From: an uncultured Roseiflexus sp.
GTDB lineage: Bacteria > Chloroflexota > Chloroflexia > Chloroflexales > Roseiflexaceae
DNA length: 49,175 bases
Assembly (NCBI GenBank): GCA_937935075.1
Contig: CALGYB010000105.1
Coordinates: forward strand, 1-49,175
Direction of reading: 5' to 3'
The notes below the pieces were generated by a model. The model saw only the letters and a list, made by a program, of their open reading frames with translations, searched no databases and was not told the origin of the DNA. The translations under genes were made by a program, and so were the position numbers. Numbering within the stretch: position 1 is the stretch's first letter; each line of letters opens with the position of its first letter. Shown here in pieces: positions 25,850 to 34,352 of the stretch.

Positions 25850-26851
25850 GTGGTTACCAACTACGTCCTCATCGACTACGAGAACGTCCAGCCCAATCTC
25901 CTGCCGCTGCTCGACCACAAGCAGATGCGTGTGATCGTCTTTGTTGGCGCCTGCCAGAAATCGGTGCCGTTCGAATTCGCAGCGGCAATGCAACGCATGG
26001 GATCGCGTGCCACGTATGTCAAGCTTTCCGGCAATGGCTCGAATGCGCTCGACTTCCACATCGCCTTCTACCTTGGCGTGCTGGCAGTGCGCGACTCCGC
26101 AGCGTACTTTCACATTATATCCAAAGATACCGGCTACGACCCGCTCATCCAGCATTTGCGAGCGAGAAACATCAAGGCGCATCGCTTCGAAGATGTCCAC
26201 GACATTCCCATCATAAAGAAAGTTCTTCCTTCTCCGCCTCTGTCCGCGCCAGCGCCTGAACCCCGTTGTCTTCCTGCCGCCGGTGCGCCATCTGTGCCGC
26301 AGCCCGAACTGAACGAGCATTCTGCCGCCGCTACGGCGCCGGAAACCGGCGCGCATGCGATCAATGGCGTCGCCCCGCACCTTGACAGCGCCCGTGCATC
26401 GGCAATACCGAATGGCGCTGCTGTGAGGGCGGTGAATGGCAATAGCGTGCATGTATCGTCTGGCACTGTCGCCATGCTCACAATCGCTGGTGACAACCAG
26501 GGGTGTGTCAGAGATGGCAGCACTGGCGCTCCATCCATCCAGGCATTGCCTGAGACCAGGACAGCAACAACGAACAACGCACATGCGCCAGCAGGATCTG
26601 CACCACCTGCCGATGCCGGCGCTCCCGCACAACTTTCACCAGACGAACGGCTCCACTTTGTTCTCATGCACCTCCAGAAATCGCGCACCGCCCGACCTGG
26701 CAAAGTAGCCACATTGCACAACCACATCCACGCGCTGTTCCGCAAGCAACTGACTGACCAGGAAGTCGATGCCATTGTGATACGAATGAAACGCAAAAAC
26801 CTGATCTCTATCGACGAAAACCGGCGGATCACCTACCACCTGCCGGAGTGA
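25850..26851 (+). CDS. NYN/PIN-like nuclease with C-terminal helical domain
   Basis: A 333-residue protein. Residues 1-115 are a PIN-like NYN domain: Asp9 in VLIDYENVQP, Asn12, Asp68 in NALDFHIAFYLG, and Asp93/Asp97 in ISKDTGYDPLIQHL make the metal-binding set. Such domains cut RNA. Residues about 125-255 are a low-complexity Ala/Pro/Thr linker. The C-terminus (about 260-333: DERLHFVLMHLQKS, TLHNHIHALFRKQLTDQEVDAIVIRM) is a small winged-helix-like fold that may bind nucleic acid or RNA, as LOTUS domains do. GTG at 25850 is chosen since GGAG lies 6 nt upstream. CGGTT-ATA-AACCG (about 25778-25792) is a possible operator in the 84-bp promoter space. It leads the NurA-HerA block with a 141-bp gap. 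Confidence 0.75.
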   Translation: MVTNYVLIDYENVQPNLLPLLDHKQMRVIVFVGACQKSVPFEFAAAMQRMGSRATYVKLSGNGSNALDFHIAFYLGVLAVRDSAAYFHIISKDTGYDPLIQHLRARNIKAHRFEDVHDIPIIKKVLPSPPLSAPAPEPRCLPAAGAPSVPQPELNEHSAAATAPETGAHAINGVAPHLDSARASAIPNGAAVRAVNGNSVHVSSGTVAMLTIAGDNQGCVRDGSTGAPSIQALPETRTATTNNAHAPAGSAPPADAGAPAQLSPDERLHFVLMHLQKSRTARPGKVATLHNHIHALFRKQLTDQEVDAIVIRMKRKNLISIDENRRITYHLPE

Positions 26852-26992
26852 TCGGTACGAATGTGATCGCCTCTTTGTGGCGAAACGGGCGAAAATGTCT
26901 TTACAGTGCGCAAATGGCGGTATATACTGGGCATTGTGGTCGTAATCCTAGAGATGCGGTATGTTTATTCCGCCTCTTGCAAGCGAGTTCAC

Positions 26993-28135
26993 ATGATCGA
27001 CCTCGCCAGCCAGGCGCAAATACGCGAAGCCATTGCCGATTGCATTCGCGCTGATCGGCGCGTGCTCGACCGATTGCGCGCAGAGATTCGATCTTTGAAG
27101 CACACAACATGCCGCATTCAGCCGCGCGCCGCAACGTCTATTTCACTGATCGGCGCCGACGGCGGCAACTGCCAACTGCGCTTCGATCCCTTCCTGATCC
27201 ATCTGGTGCGGGTGGTGGACAGCAGTAACAATGAGTACTGCCTGGAAGCGGTGTCTCCCACAACCCCGATCCGCCGGCTCAACGAGCGTCAGTTCGCTCC
27301 CGATGGATCGGCGCGCACGGCGCTTGGCGAGATGATGCGCTTTCTGGGTGTTGACAGCCTGACAGAACTTTCGCCCATGATCCGGTCAGCCAACCAGGAA
27401 CGACCGGTTTCTCGCCGCTGGGTAGAGGCGTACCGCGAACTGGTCGAGTGGGCCGTCTTGTTCGCTATCCTGAAGAAGGATTTTGGCGCCGATACCCTGA
27501 TTGTTCGTGATGGATTGCTGCGCAGTGTGGTGTTCGCCAGAGGTTTGTTTCAGCGCTTGCTCCGCGGTATGCAAGAGCGCGTCGATGCGCACTGGAGGAA
27601 CAATCGTCGCCGTATCCACCTCGTCGGCGTCGCCAAGCACAGCAAGGTGCTGTCCCGCTACCGCCTGGCGATGGCGCTCGAGGGGGTGCTGCACACCGAC
27701 TACCCGGCGTATGTGGAGGTGCCGCGTGAGTTGGAAGAGAAGTCCTACTTCCGGGCGGATTTCGCCCCGGGCGGCGACTATGCTGGCGAAGGCGACGACC
27801 CTGCCGGGTATGTCGGCGGCAGGATGTTTCTGGTGAAGTTCGGGTCGTATCGCCACGACCCGGTCTGGCCCGTAGACATCTTCGAGCCACAGACAGGCAA
27901 TGCTCAGGAAATTCTTGGTTCGCTGCTCGCCGATGCCGTGAACGGATTTCCGATCCCCTCCTACCCGCGTTGCCTGCAGAAAGCGCACGAGCATGCGGCG
28001 CTGGTCGATTTTGATTTCGACGTATTGCAGGATTTCATCTACGAAGGGGTGCGATCGACCCTCGGCACAGAGGCAGGCATCCTGGACGCTTTTCAGCTTC
28101 TGGATCCTGATCCATCGCAACACCGGTACGAATGA
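26993..28135 (+). CDS. nurA: NurA-type 5'-3' nuclease
   Basis: A 380-residue protein of the NurA family, the RNase H-fold nuclease that works with HerA on DNA ends in archaea and some bacteria. The two metal-binding aspartates are in SLIGADGGNCQL (Asp56) and TLIVRDGLLRS (Asp173). HLVGVAKHSKVLSRYRLAM (about 209-230) is the family's 'K-x-S' region, and FLVKFGSYRHDPVW and DFDFDVLQDF follow. The stop overlaps the HerA start (ATGA), so the pair is translationally coupled. I choose ATG 26993; a GTG at 26906 would add 29 residues including a hydrophobic run, which NurA proteins do not have. Confidence 0.82.
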   Translation: MIDLASQAQIREAIADCIRADRRVLDRLRAEIRSLKHTTCRIQPRAATSISLIGADGGNCQLRFDPFLIHLVRVVDSSNNEYCLEAVSPTTPIRRLNERQFAPDGSARTALGEMMRFLGVDSLTELSPMIRSANQERPVSRRWVEAYRELVEWAVLFAILKKDFGADTLIVRDGLLRSVVFARGLFQRLLRGMQERVDAHWRNNRRRIHLVGVAKHSKVLSRYRLAMALEGVLHTDYPAYVEVPRELEEKSYFRADFAPGGDYAGEGDDPAGYVGGRMFLVKFGSYRHDPVWPVDIFEPQTGNAQEILGSLLADAVNGFPIPSYPRCLQKAHEHAALVDFDFDVLQDFIYEGVRSTLGTEAGILDAFQLLDPDPSQHRYE

Positions 28136-30246
28136 GGGCGCCCGCCATGGCAGACATCCATCTCTTTCCCAAAGATAAAGTCGTTGGCATCTTTCGCGGC
28201 TTCCAGCACGGCGGTCTGGAGTTCCACGCCGATCTGGTCCTGCCGTACCGGAATGATTTTCAGAGTATCCCAATGCACGGTCAATTTCTCCTCGTCCAGA
28301 TGGAGACGCCCGATGAGGCGGTGTTGGGTCGTATCGCCTCCTTCTCCTCAGAGGGGAAGCTGGCTTACGGCTCTGGCGAGGAGTTCAACCTGCGCGCAAT
28401 CCGCGAGGATCGCCCGATCCCGGAAGATCTGCGCGAGCAGTACCTGAAGTATCGGGTCAACATTCGGGTGCTCGGCGTCCTGCGGCGGAACGGCGCGGGA
28501 TTGACCTTCGTGCCCTCGCATCGCCGGTTGCCCCACGTCGGCAGTCGGGTCGCCTTTCCGAGCGATGAGGTCTTGCGCGAGATTGCCGGTCACTACATCG
28601 ATGGGGCGCCGATTGGTCATCTCGCGTTGGGTGAGTATGTCTACGCCGCCGGCAGCGAAACATTCGAGCCGCGCGAATGGATGCAGGTGCTCTCACCGGA
28701 GATACTGGTGCGCTTCCCGATTGAATCGCTGGTGTCTCGTCGCAGTTTTATCTTTGCCCGCGCAGGCTTCGGCAAATCGAACCTCAACAAACTGCTTTTC
28801 TCGAAACTCTATGAGACGACCCCCTTCGTCACCAAACGCGGCGGCAAACGGGTTCCGGTGGGAACCGTCATCTTCGATCCAGACGGCGAGTATTTCTGGC
28901 CCGACGACAAGGGACGACCGGGTTTGTGCGATGTTCCCGAGTTAGAAGACAAGATCGTCGTCTTTACTGAGCGGAAGAGTCCGAGTCCCTTTTACCAGTC
29001 CTTCGTGGCGGGCGGCATCAAACTGGATATTCGCCGCCTCCGCCCGTCCGATGTGGTTTCGATTGCGCTCGATCCAGAACGCCAGGAGCAGCAGAATGTG
29101 CGCAAACTGCGCGGGTTGCCGCAGGAGCGCTGGGAGATGCTGGTCAACCTGATCGATGCCAACGGCAACACGGCGCCGCTAGACGAGGTCTGTCGGCTGC
29201 TCGATCTCGATCCGCAGCGTCAGGAAGCCGAGGCAGTGGCGGCCAGAAGCAATATGACGGTGATTGTGAAGATGCTGCACGACAAGAGCAGCCAACTGAT
29301 GGATATGCTGGTGCATGCGCTCTCCGAAGGAAAACTGTGCATCATCGATGTCTCTCAGATGCGCGGCAGCCAGTCGCTCGTGCTTTCGGGCCTGATCCTG
29401 CGCCGGATCTTCGACCGGAACCAGCAACAGTTCACCGAAGCCGATCCCAGGACGATCCCAACCATCGCGGTCGTTGAAGAAGCGCAATCCGTGCTGCACG
29501 ACAAGACATCCGCCGCCGAGCCGTACATCGCCTGGGTCAAGGAAGGGCGCAAGTACGACCTGGGCGCACTGCTGATCACCCAGCAGCCCGGCAGCATTCC
29601 GGTCGAAATCCTCAGTCAGGGGGATAACTGGTTCATCTTCCACCTGTTGTCGGCAGCGGATCTCATCGCCCTGCAACGCGCCAATGCCCATTTCAGCGAC
29701 GACTTGTTGAGTTCGCTGCTCAATGAGCCTATTCCTGGTCAGGGAATATTCTGGAGTTCAGTTGGCGGCAAGTCGTATCCGGTCAGCATTCGTGTCCTGT
29801 CGTTCGAGCAGTTGTACTCGATGCGCGATCCTTCCTACAACCGCCCCGCCGGTCATACCTATGCCCAAACATTGCATCGCATCTTCGCCGGCGTTGGCCA
29901 GTCTGCAACCATCACGCGCGTTCCCGAAGCCGAAGATGAGTTGTTTCCAGAAGCAGCCGAAAGCGGGTCGATCGATGTCATGGCGACAATCGAACAACGC
30001 GCCATTGAAGCCCTGCGCAATAATAGCGAGATCCGCCAGAAACTCGAATCTCCAAACGGCATGCCCTGGTATGGGGTCCAACAGTTCTTGATCAACTGCT
30101 TGCCGGAACACCTGGAAGACCGCCGTCAATTCGCCTACAACCTGGTCTCGAAGGCGATGAACGCCATCTTCGGACCCAAGCCCGTGGGATGGGAGGCCTT
30201 CAAGAATCCGGCTACGGGCAAAACGTGGATCAGGGTCAATCGGTGA
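28132..30246 (+). CDS. herA: HerA-family hexameric DNA translocase
   Basis: A 704-residue FtsK/HerA-superfamily ATPase that pumps DNA for the NurA nuclease. The N-terminal HAS-barrel (about 10-130) includes HGQFLLVQMETPDEAVLGRI. Walker A is ARAGFGKSNLNK with Lys215. IFDPDGEYFW (248-256) is the HerA-typical sensor block, and Walker B is TIPTIAVVEEAQSVL with Glu449/Glu450. GALLITQQPGSIP (about 475-487) is sensor-like and QGIFWSSVGGK follows. A C-terminal helical extension (about 595-704) is longer than in archaeal HerA. ATG at 28132 overlaps the NurA stop; ATG 28147 (MADIHLFPKD) is equally possible. It is followed after 112 bp by the three-TM gene. Confidence 0.85.
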   Translation: MRAPAMADIHLFPKDKVVGIFRGFQHGGLEFHADLVLPYRNDFQSIPMHGQFLLVQMETPDEAVLGRIASFSSEGKLAYGSGEEFNLRAIREDRPIPEDLREQYLKYRVNIRVLGVLRRNGAGLTFVPSHRRLPHVGSRVAFPSDEVLREIAGHYIDGAPIGHLALGEYVYAAGSETFEPREWMQVLSPEILVRFPIESLVSRRSFIFARAGFGKSNLNKLLFSKLYETTPFVTKRGGKRVPVGTVIFDPDGEYFWPDDKGRPGLCDVPELEDKIVVFTERKSPSPFYQSFVAGGIKLDIRRLRPSDVVSIALDPERQEQQNVRKLRGLPQERWEMLVNLIDANGNTAPLDEVCRLLDLDPQRQEAEAVAARSNMTVIVKMLHDKSSQLMDMLVHALSEGKLCIIDVSQMRGSQSLVLSGLILRRIFDRNQQQFTEADPRTIPTIAVVEEAQSVLHDKTSAAEPYIAWVKEGRKYDLGALLITQQPGSIPVEILSQGDNWFIFHLLSAADLIALQRANAHFSDDLLSSLLNEPIPGQGIFWSSVGGKSYPVSIRVLSFEQLYSMRDPSYNRPAGHTYAQTLHRIFAGVGQSATITRVPEAEDELFPEAAESGSIDVMATIEQRAIEALRNNSEIRQKLESPNGMPWYGVQQFLINCLPEHLEDRRQFAYNLVSKAMNAIFGPKPVGWEAFKNPATGKTWIRVNR

Positions 30247-30358
30247 CCGCCGTCCCACGTTCGACATGGGACATGCGCCGTGGTGCGCCGTTGCACCGCA
30301 ACGGCGCTGCCTGATGTATATGTGAGGGTGCATATGTCCGCAGAAGGGGGGAACGCTC

Positions 30359-32713
30359 ATGCTGGCATGCTGGGTGGTGCCGGCGCTCCTCACGGTTGCC
30401 GTTGTCCTCTTCATGTGGCTCGACGCGGCAAAATACCCCGACACAACGGCGCAGCGCCAGAAGGATCGACTGTGGCCCGCCGTATTCGTGAGCATCTCCG
30501 TCGCTCTGGTGTCCTATTCCGTGCTCGTCAGGGTTGAGGAGGATGTCGCCGCCGCGCAGGCATTCGACACAATCCAGACGCCGCTTGCCGGGCATCATCT
30601 CCTCATCCGTTACCCGCATACGCTCCGGTTCGACGCGCCTGAGACCGATCCACCGACGCTGACCGTTTGGGTCGAGCGCAACGCCGGCGCCGCACCACTG
30701 ACCGTCACTGTCGAACTGAGCAGCGCCACGCTCCTGTCCGTCGATGCCGCCGGAATGTCGGGCGAGCCGCGTCTGACATTGGGCGTCAACGGCGGATCGC
30801 GGTTGCAAGACGTGCGTCTTGGACCGCTGCGGTCGAACAGCGATGAGCGAGTGGTCGTTGATGTGACCGTCCGTGATGCAAGCGGGAAGGAATTGCTGAC
30901 GCAGCCGCTGACCATCGCGCGTGAGACGCGGGCGGCGTTCTACTGGCGTGTGTTTACGACTCGCTTCTTCGGCGATGCCGGGCTGGCGCTGGCAGTGGCG
31001 TCAGCCGTGCTCGGCATTGGCTGGCAACTGCTCAACGAAGGACGGCAGACGCGCGTCGGTCAGCAGCGTGAGCGCATTCGAGAACTACGCGATCTTTTTG
31101 AGCGTGACCTGATTGAATGGGCGCTTGTGTCCAGAACGCTGGAACAGGAAGCCAGGAAAGGCTGGGAGGAACAGGCGCGCCAGGAATTGCGCGAGGCTCT
31201 CAGGAAGCAAAACCAGCAACTGACAACCACGGCGACGCAGGTTCGCGTGAAACGTCTGTTGCACGACGCAGCCGAGTACTATCGCGCTGGCGATGTTCAG
31301 CGTTGCGCCACCGCCCTCGATCTCGTCATACGGGCGTATGCGTCGAAGGACGACCGCCTCACGGATCTGCCGCACCGGTTGTCGGACGCGCGCACGGCAG
31401 ATAAGCAACAGGCTGAAACCATCCTGCGCGTCTGTGGAGTTCTGCTCAATCGCTTCTGGTTGGACGCAAATGAACTCGCAGCGGCGGCGCTCGAGGCAAT
31501 GGCATCGCAACCTGATGATCATGAAGCGAAACAATGTCTGTTGCATACGATTCGTGCGCCAGGCAATGAAGCCGACGCTGCGCTTAGCAAACTGGCGGTC
31601 AACGATCCCCGGATACGCGGGCATCTGACGAATCATTTTCCCTGGACCTTCGCGTGGGCGCCAATCGCGCCTGAGCCGGGAAGGGTCTTGCGAACGCGAT
31701 CGGTCACTCCCTGGTTGGAAGCCAACGGGCTGAAGATGCACCCATTCGACGCACACGAGTTGCAGGCTCACCAAGCCTTTCTGGAGCGCGTCACCCTGCC
31801 AGCGGCGCAACGAGCGGCTATAATACAGTCACAATTGCTGGTGGCTGTCGGACTCCGATTTGATCGCTATGTCGCTGCGATTGCACTCTATCACGAACTG
31901 CACCAGCCAACCGCACGACAGATGCCGGTCATGGTGACGCTGTTCGACCACGACACCGCAGGACACCCCGCGCTGTTGAGCCGTGTCGCGCAGGCGGCGG
32001 GAAAAACGTGGGTCCGACTGATCGCCGATCAGCCGGGGGTGTTGTTGTGGTTGCCGGAAGATGAACAGGCGCTGCTGGCGGAATGGTTCGTGTGGTTGAG
32101 CGGTTCGCCGCAGGCAGTGCGGCAACAACTCCGACGCGCCGGGTTGCAGAGCGGCATTCAGGAGCAGATCGTTCTTCGTCAGCTTGATCCGTTGCTGTCC
32201 GGTGCTGATCGATCGACGCCGCATTCCGACAGGTTGCTCAACTGGCTGGCGATTCGTCCGCCGGAAGTCAGTCATATGTGCGTGATCGCCATCGATCACA
32301 GCGAAAATCAGCGTGCCGGACTGCTTGCCGAACTCCTGTTGAAGACGCAGGATGCCGGAGTGGTATGGAAGTTGTTCACCTCACCGACGCGCAGGCGAAT
32401 GGTCGAGGAGGTTGACGGTATTGCTCTGGAATGGTCTGAACACGAGTTGCTCGCACTGCTGGACTTCGCGGTTGACGGTGCAGGCGGACCCGGGCAAACC
32501 CTGATCGATCTTCTGGAGATGGACGATCCTGCATTGAACGAAGAAGAGTTCCTGCGCACCGTGTTGAAGCACGCGCATGGTTCGTTCGAGCGCGCACTGG
32601 CGATCTGCCGGCGCGCGCTGGCGCATCATCTCGATACCGTCTCCGATCCGAACGATCCGAACTATCCTTTCCTGAACGAGCATGATTTCAAAGCTGCCCT
32701 GCAGCGCACGTGA
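30359..32713 (+). CDS. Three-TM membrane protein with large cytoplasmic region
   Basis: A 784-residue protein I cannot assign to a known family. Visible parts: TM1 at about 4-22, TM2 at 38-57, an outside-facing beta-rich domain at about 75-190 (LTVTVELSSATLLSVDA, RVVVDVTVRD), TM3 at 205-224, then a charged coiled coil at about 230-300 (QRERIRELRDLFERDLIEW, QARQELREALRKQNQ). The remaining 480 residues are predicted cytoplasmic and mixed alpha/beta, with the acidic ELLALLDFAVDGAGG near the end. GGGG before the ATG is a good ribosome site. The layout, periplasmic beta-sandwich joined through a coiled coil to a large cytosolic part, suits a sensor or anchor. Three bp separate it from the winged-helix NTPase, so the two are coupled. 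Confidence 0.65.
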   Translation: MLACWVVPALLTVAVVLFMWLDAAKYPDTTAQRQKDRLWPAVFVSISVALVSYSVLVRVEEDVAAAQAFDTIQTPLAGHHLLIRYPHTLRFDAPETDPPTLTVWVERNAGAAPLTVTVELSSATLLSVDAAGMSGEPRLTLGVNGGSRLQDVRLGPLRSNSDERVVVDVTVRDASGKELLTQPLTIARETRAAFYWRVFTTRFFGDAGLALAVASAVLGIGWQLLNEGRQTRVGQQRERIRELRDLFERDLIEWALVSRTLEQEARKGWEEQARQELREALRKQNQQLTTTATQVRVKRLLHDAAEYYRAGDVQRCATALDLVIRAYASKDDRLTDLPHRLSDARTADKQQAETILRVCGVLLNRFWLDANELAAAALEAMASQPDDHEAKQCLLHTIRAPGNEADAALSKLAVNDPRIRGHLTNHFPWTFAWAPIAPEPGRVLRTRSVTPWLEANGLKMHPFDAHELQAHQAFLERVTLPAAQRAAIIQSQLLVAVGLRFDRYVAAIALYHELHQPTARQMPVMVTLFDHDTAGHPALLSRVAQAAGKTWVRLIADQPGVLLWLPEDEQALLAEWFVWLSGSPQAVRQQLRRAGLQSGIQEQIVLRQLDPLLSGADRSTPHSDRLLNWLAIRPPEVSHMCVIAIDHSENQRAGLLAELLLKTQDAGVVWKLFTSPTRRRMVEEVDGIALEWSEHELLALLDFAVDGAGGPGQTLIDLLEMDDPALNEEEFLRTVLKHAHGSFERALAICRRALAHHLDTVSDPNDPNYPFLNEHDFKAALQRT

Positions 32714-32716
32714 GCA

Positions 32717-34102
32717 ATGGAACCAGATCGCCACAGCATCGCTGCTGAAGCGCTCGATGCACTCGCGGCAGAGCGCGAACCACATCTGCAACCGGCGGTG
32801 TTCGTCGAGCCGCCGCAGTATGCAGCGTATGCCGGTATGCGCTCGTTTGTGGTATTCGGTGATAGCGGCTCAGGCAAAACAGCCCTGCGGCTGGCGCTGA
32901 TGCGCCGGACAGCGCCGGCGGATGCGCCGCCGACGCACCTGGTCGTTCAATGGCAGCCCGATCCGGTCGAGGGGGTGCAGGGCAGCCCCGCCGTGCGCCT
33001 TTTCGTGCGCCAGGCGCTGGAAGCCTGCGCCACGACACTGCTCACGACGTTCGCCCGCCACCCGTATCTGTTTCACAACGCGCCGCCGACCGCGCAGACG
33101 GCGTTGCACTGGTTTATCCAGACCTTCGCAGGTCAAGATCAGCATCATCTCCTTGCCGTCATCGAAGAGGAGGGCGGGTCTGCGGACGGTGTCTCCCTCT
33201 CCCGTCACCTGATCACCAATCCCGCGTCGCCGGCGCTGCACGCCGACGTGGCCGAACAACGCATCATTGCGCTCCTGACCACCACGCTCCAGCGGATGGG
33301 CATGCGCGGCGTGTGGGTCATGGTCGATGGGTTCGAGCCATGGCTGCACAGCGCCGCGCCTGCCCTATCGGATCTGTTGCTGGCCATTCTCTCGACGCTT
33401 GAACTCTTCGACCTGAACGGCTTTGCGATCAAGATGTTCGCTCCACACGCGCTGGAACCGATCATCACCGGCAGTTGGGGCGCGATCAAAGGGCGCGTCG
33501 ATCTTTACACTCTCTCCTGGACGCCCGATCAGCTGGCACTGATCACCGAACGCCACATTGCGGCGAAAATCGGCAGACCGCAGGCAACGCTCGGCGATCT
33601 GTGCGCGGCGGATCGTGATGTGTACGCCTGGCTGCAACGCTACGGCGGCAGCACACCGCGCGGCTGGCTCAAACTCATCCGCCCGCTGGTCGATGCCTTC
33701 CTGGCATCCGGCGCGTCGCAGCCCCTGTCGCGCGATGCCTGGCGTGTGGTGCAGCGCACCAATCCTCCCCGCCTCTCCATCGATCTCGCAACCGACCGCG
33801 TCTTCATCGGCGATGCCGAGGTCAGCGGATTGCAACCGCGCCCCTACCGCCTGCTGCGCTACCTGTACGAGAACCGCACGCGGCGTGTGCCGCGCAGCGA
33901 ACTCTACTACCGCGCCTATCAGGGGCTTGCCGAAGAACCGCGCGCCCACGACGACCGCGGCTGGGAAGACCCTGCCGATTGGAACAATGTGCTCGACAAT
34001 GCGCTGTTGCGCCTGCGCAAAATCATCGAACCCGATCCGCGCCATCCGGTCTATATTCTGACCGACCGCGGCTGGGGTGTGAAACTGGAGAATGTAATAT
34101 GA
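32717..34102 (+). CDS. P-loop NTPase with C-terminal OmpR-type winged helix
   Basis: A 461-residue fusion. Residues 30-345 are a STAND/AAA-like NTPase: Walker A GDSGSGKT (48-55), Walker B GVWVMVDGFEPWL with Asp204, and the motif IKMFAPHALEPI (238-249) before VDLYTLSWTPDQL. Residues about 352-460 are an OmpR/PhoB-type winged helix: ATDRVFIGDAEVSGL, PRPYRLLRYLYENRTRRVPR, and LLRLRKIIEPDPRHPVYILT ending in RGWGVKL. The recognition helix suggests DNA binding controlled by NTP. It is a paralogue of the next gene, which has the same NTPase core and motif but no winged helix. It starts 3 bp after the membrane-protein stop. Confidence 0.72.
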   Translation: MEPDRHSIAAEALDALAAEREPHLQPAVFVEPPQYAAYAGMRSFVVFGDSGSGKTALRLALMRRTAPADAPPTHLVVQWQPDPVEGVQGSPAVRLFVRQALEACATTLLTTFARHPYLFHNAPPTAQTALHWFIQTFAGQDQHHLLAVIEEEGGSADGVSLSRHLITNPASPALHADVAEQRIIALLTTTLQRMGMRGVWVMVDGFEPWLHSAAPALSDLLLAILSTLELFDLNGFAIKMFAPHALEPIITGSWGAIKGRVDLYTLSWTPDQLALITERHIAAKIGRPQATLGDLCAADRDVYAWLQRYGGSTPRGWLKLIRPLVDAFLASGASQPLSRDAWRVVQRTNPPRLSIDLATDRVFIGDAEVSGLQPRPYRLLRYLYENRTRRVPRSELYYRAYQGLAEEPRAHDDRGWEDPADWNNVLDNALLRLRKIIEPDPRHPVYILTDRGWGVKLENVI

Positions 34103-34352
34103 CCGTCGCCAGCATGCATGTGAGGTTCTGGTGAGAATGCGGTGATGCAGCTGATAGCAGTGTGTGAATGGGCGGCATGGCGCGTGTAGTATACTGACCA
34201 TTGGCGTCACATTCGACACGTTTGGGACGTGCGTCCGCAAGACAAGATTTGTCTGCGATTGTGAGGTCAGAGCGCTGTGCGGCAGGATGCTATCGGAGTT
34301 GCGGCATTGATGGCTATGGTGTGCAAAAACATTTTGTACCTTTGGATTGTTT

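Noticed and set aside
26906-26992. An N-terminal extension of NurA with a hydrophobic run like a membrane anchor.
   Set aside because: It starts with GTG without a ribosome site, and NurA proteins start near the MIDLASQ residue; the extension is probably intergenic.
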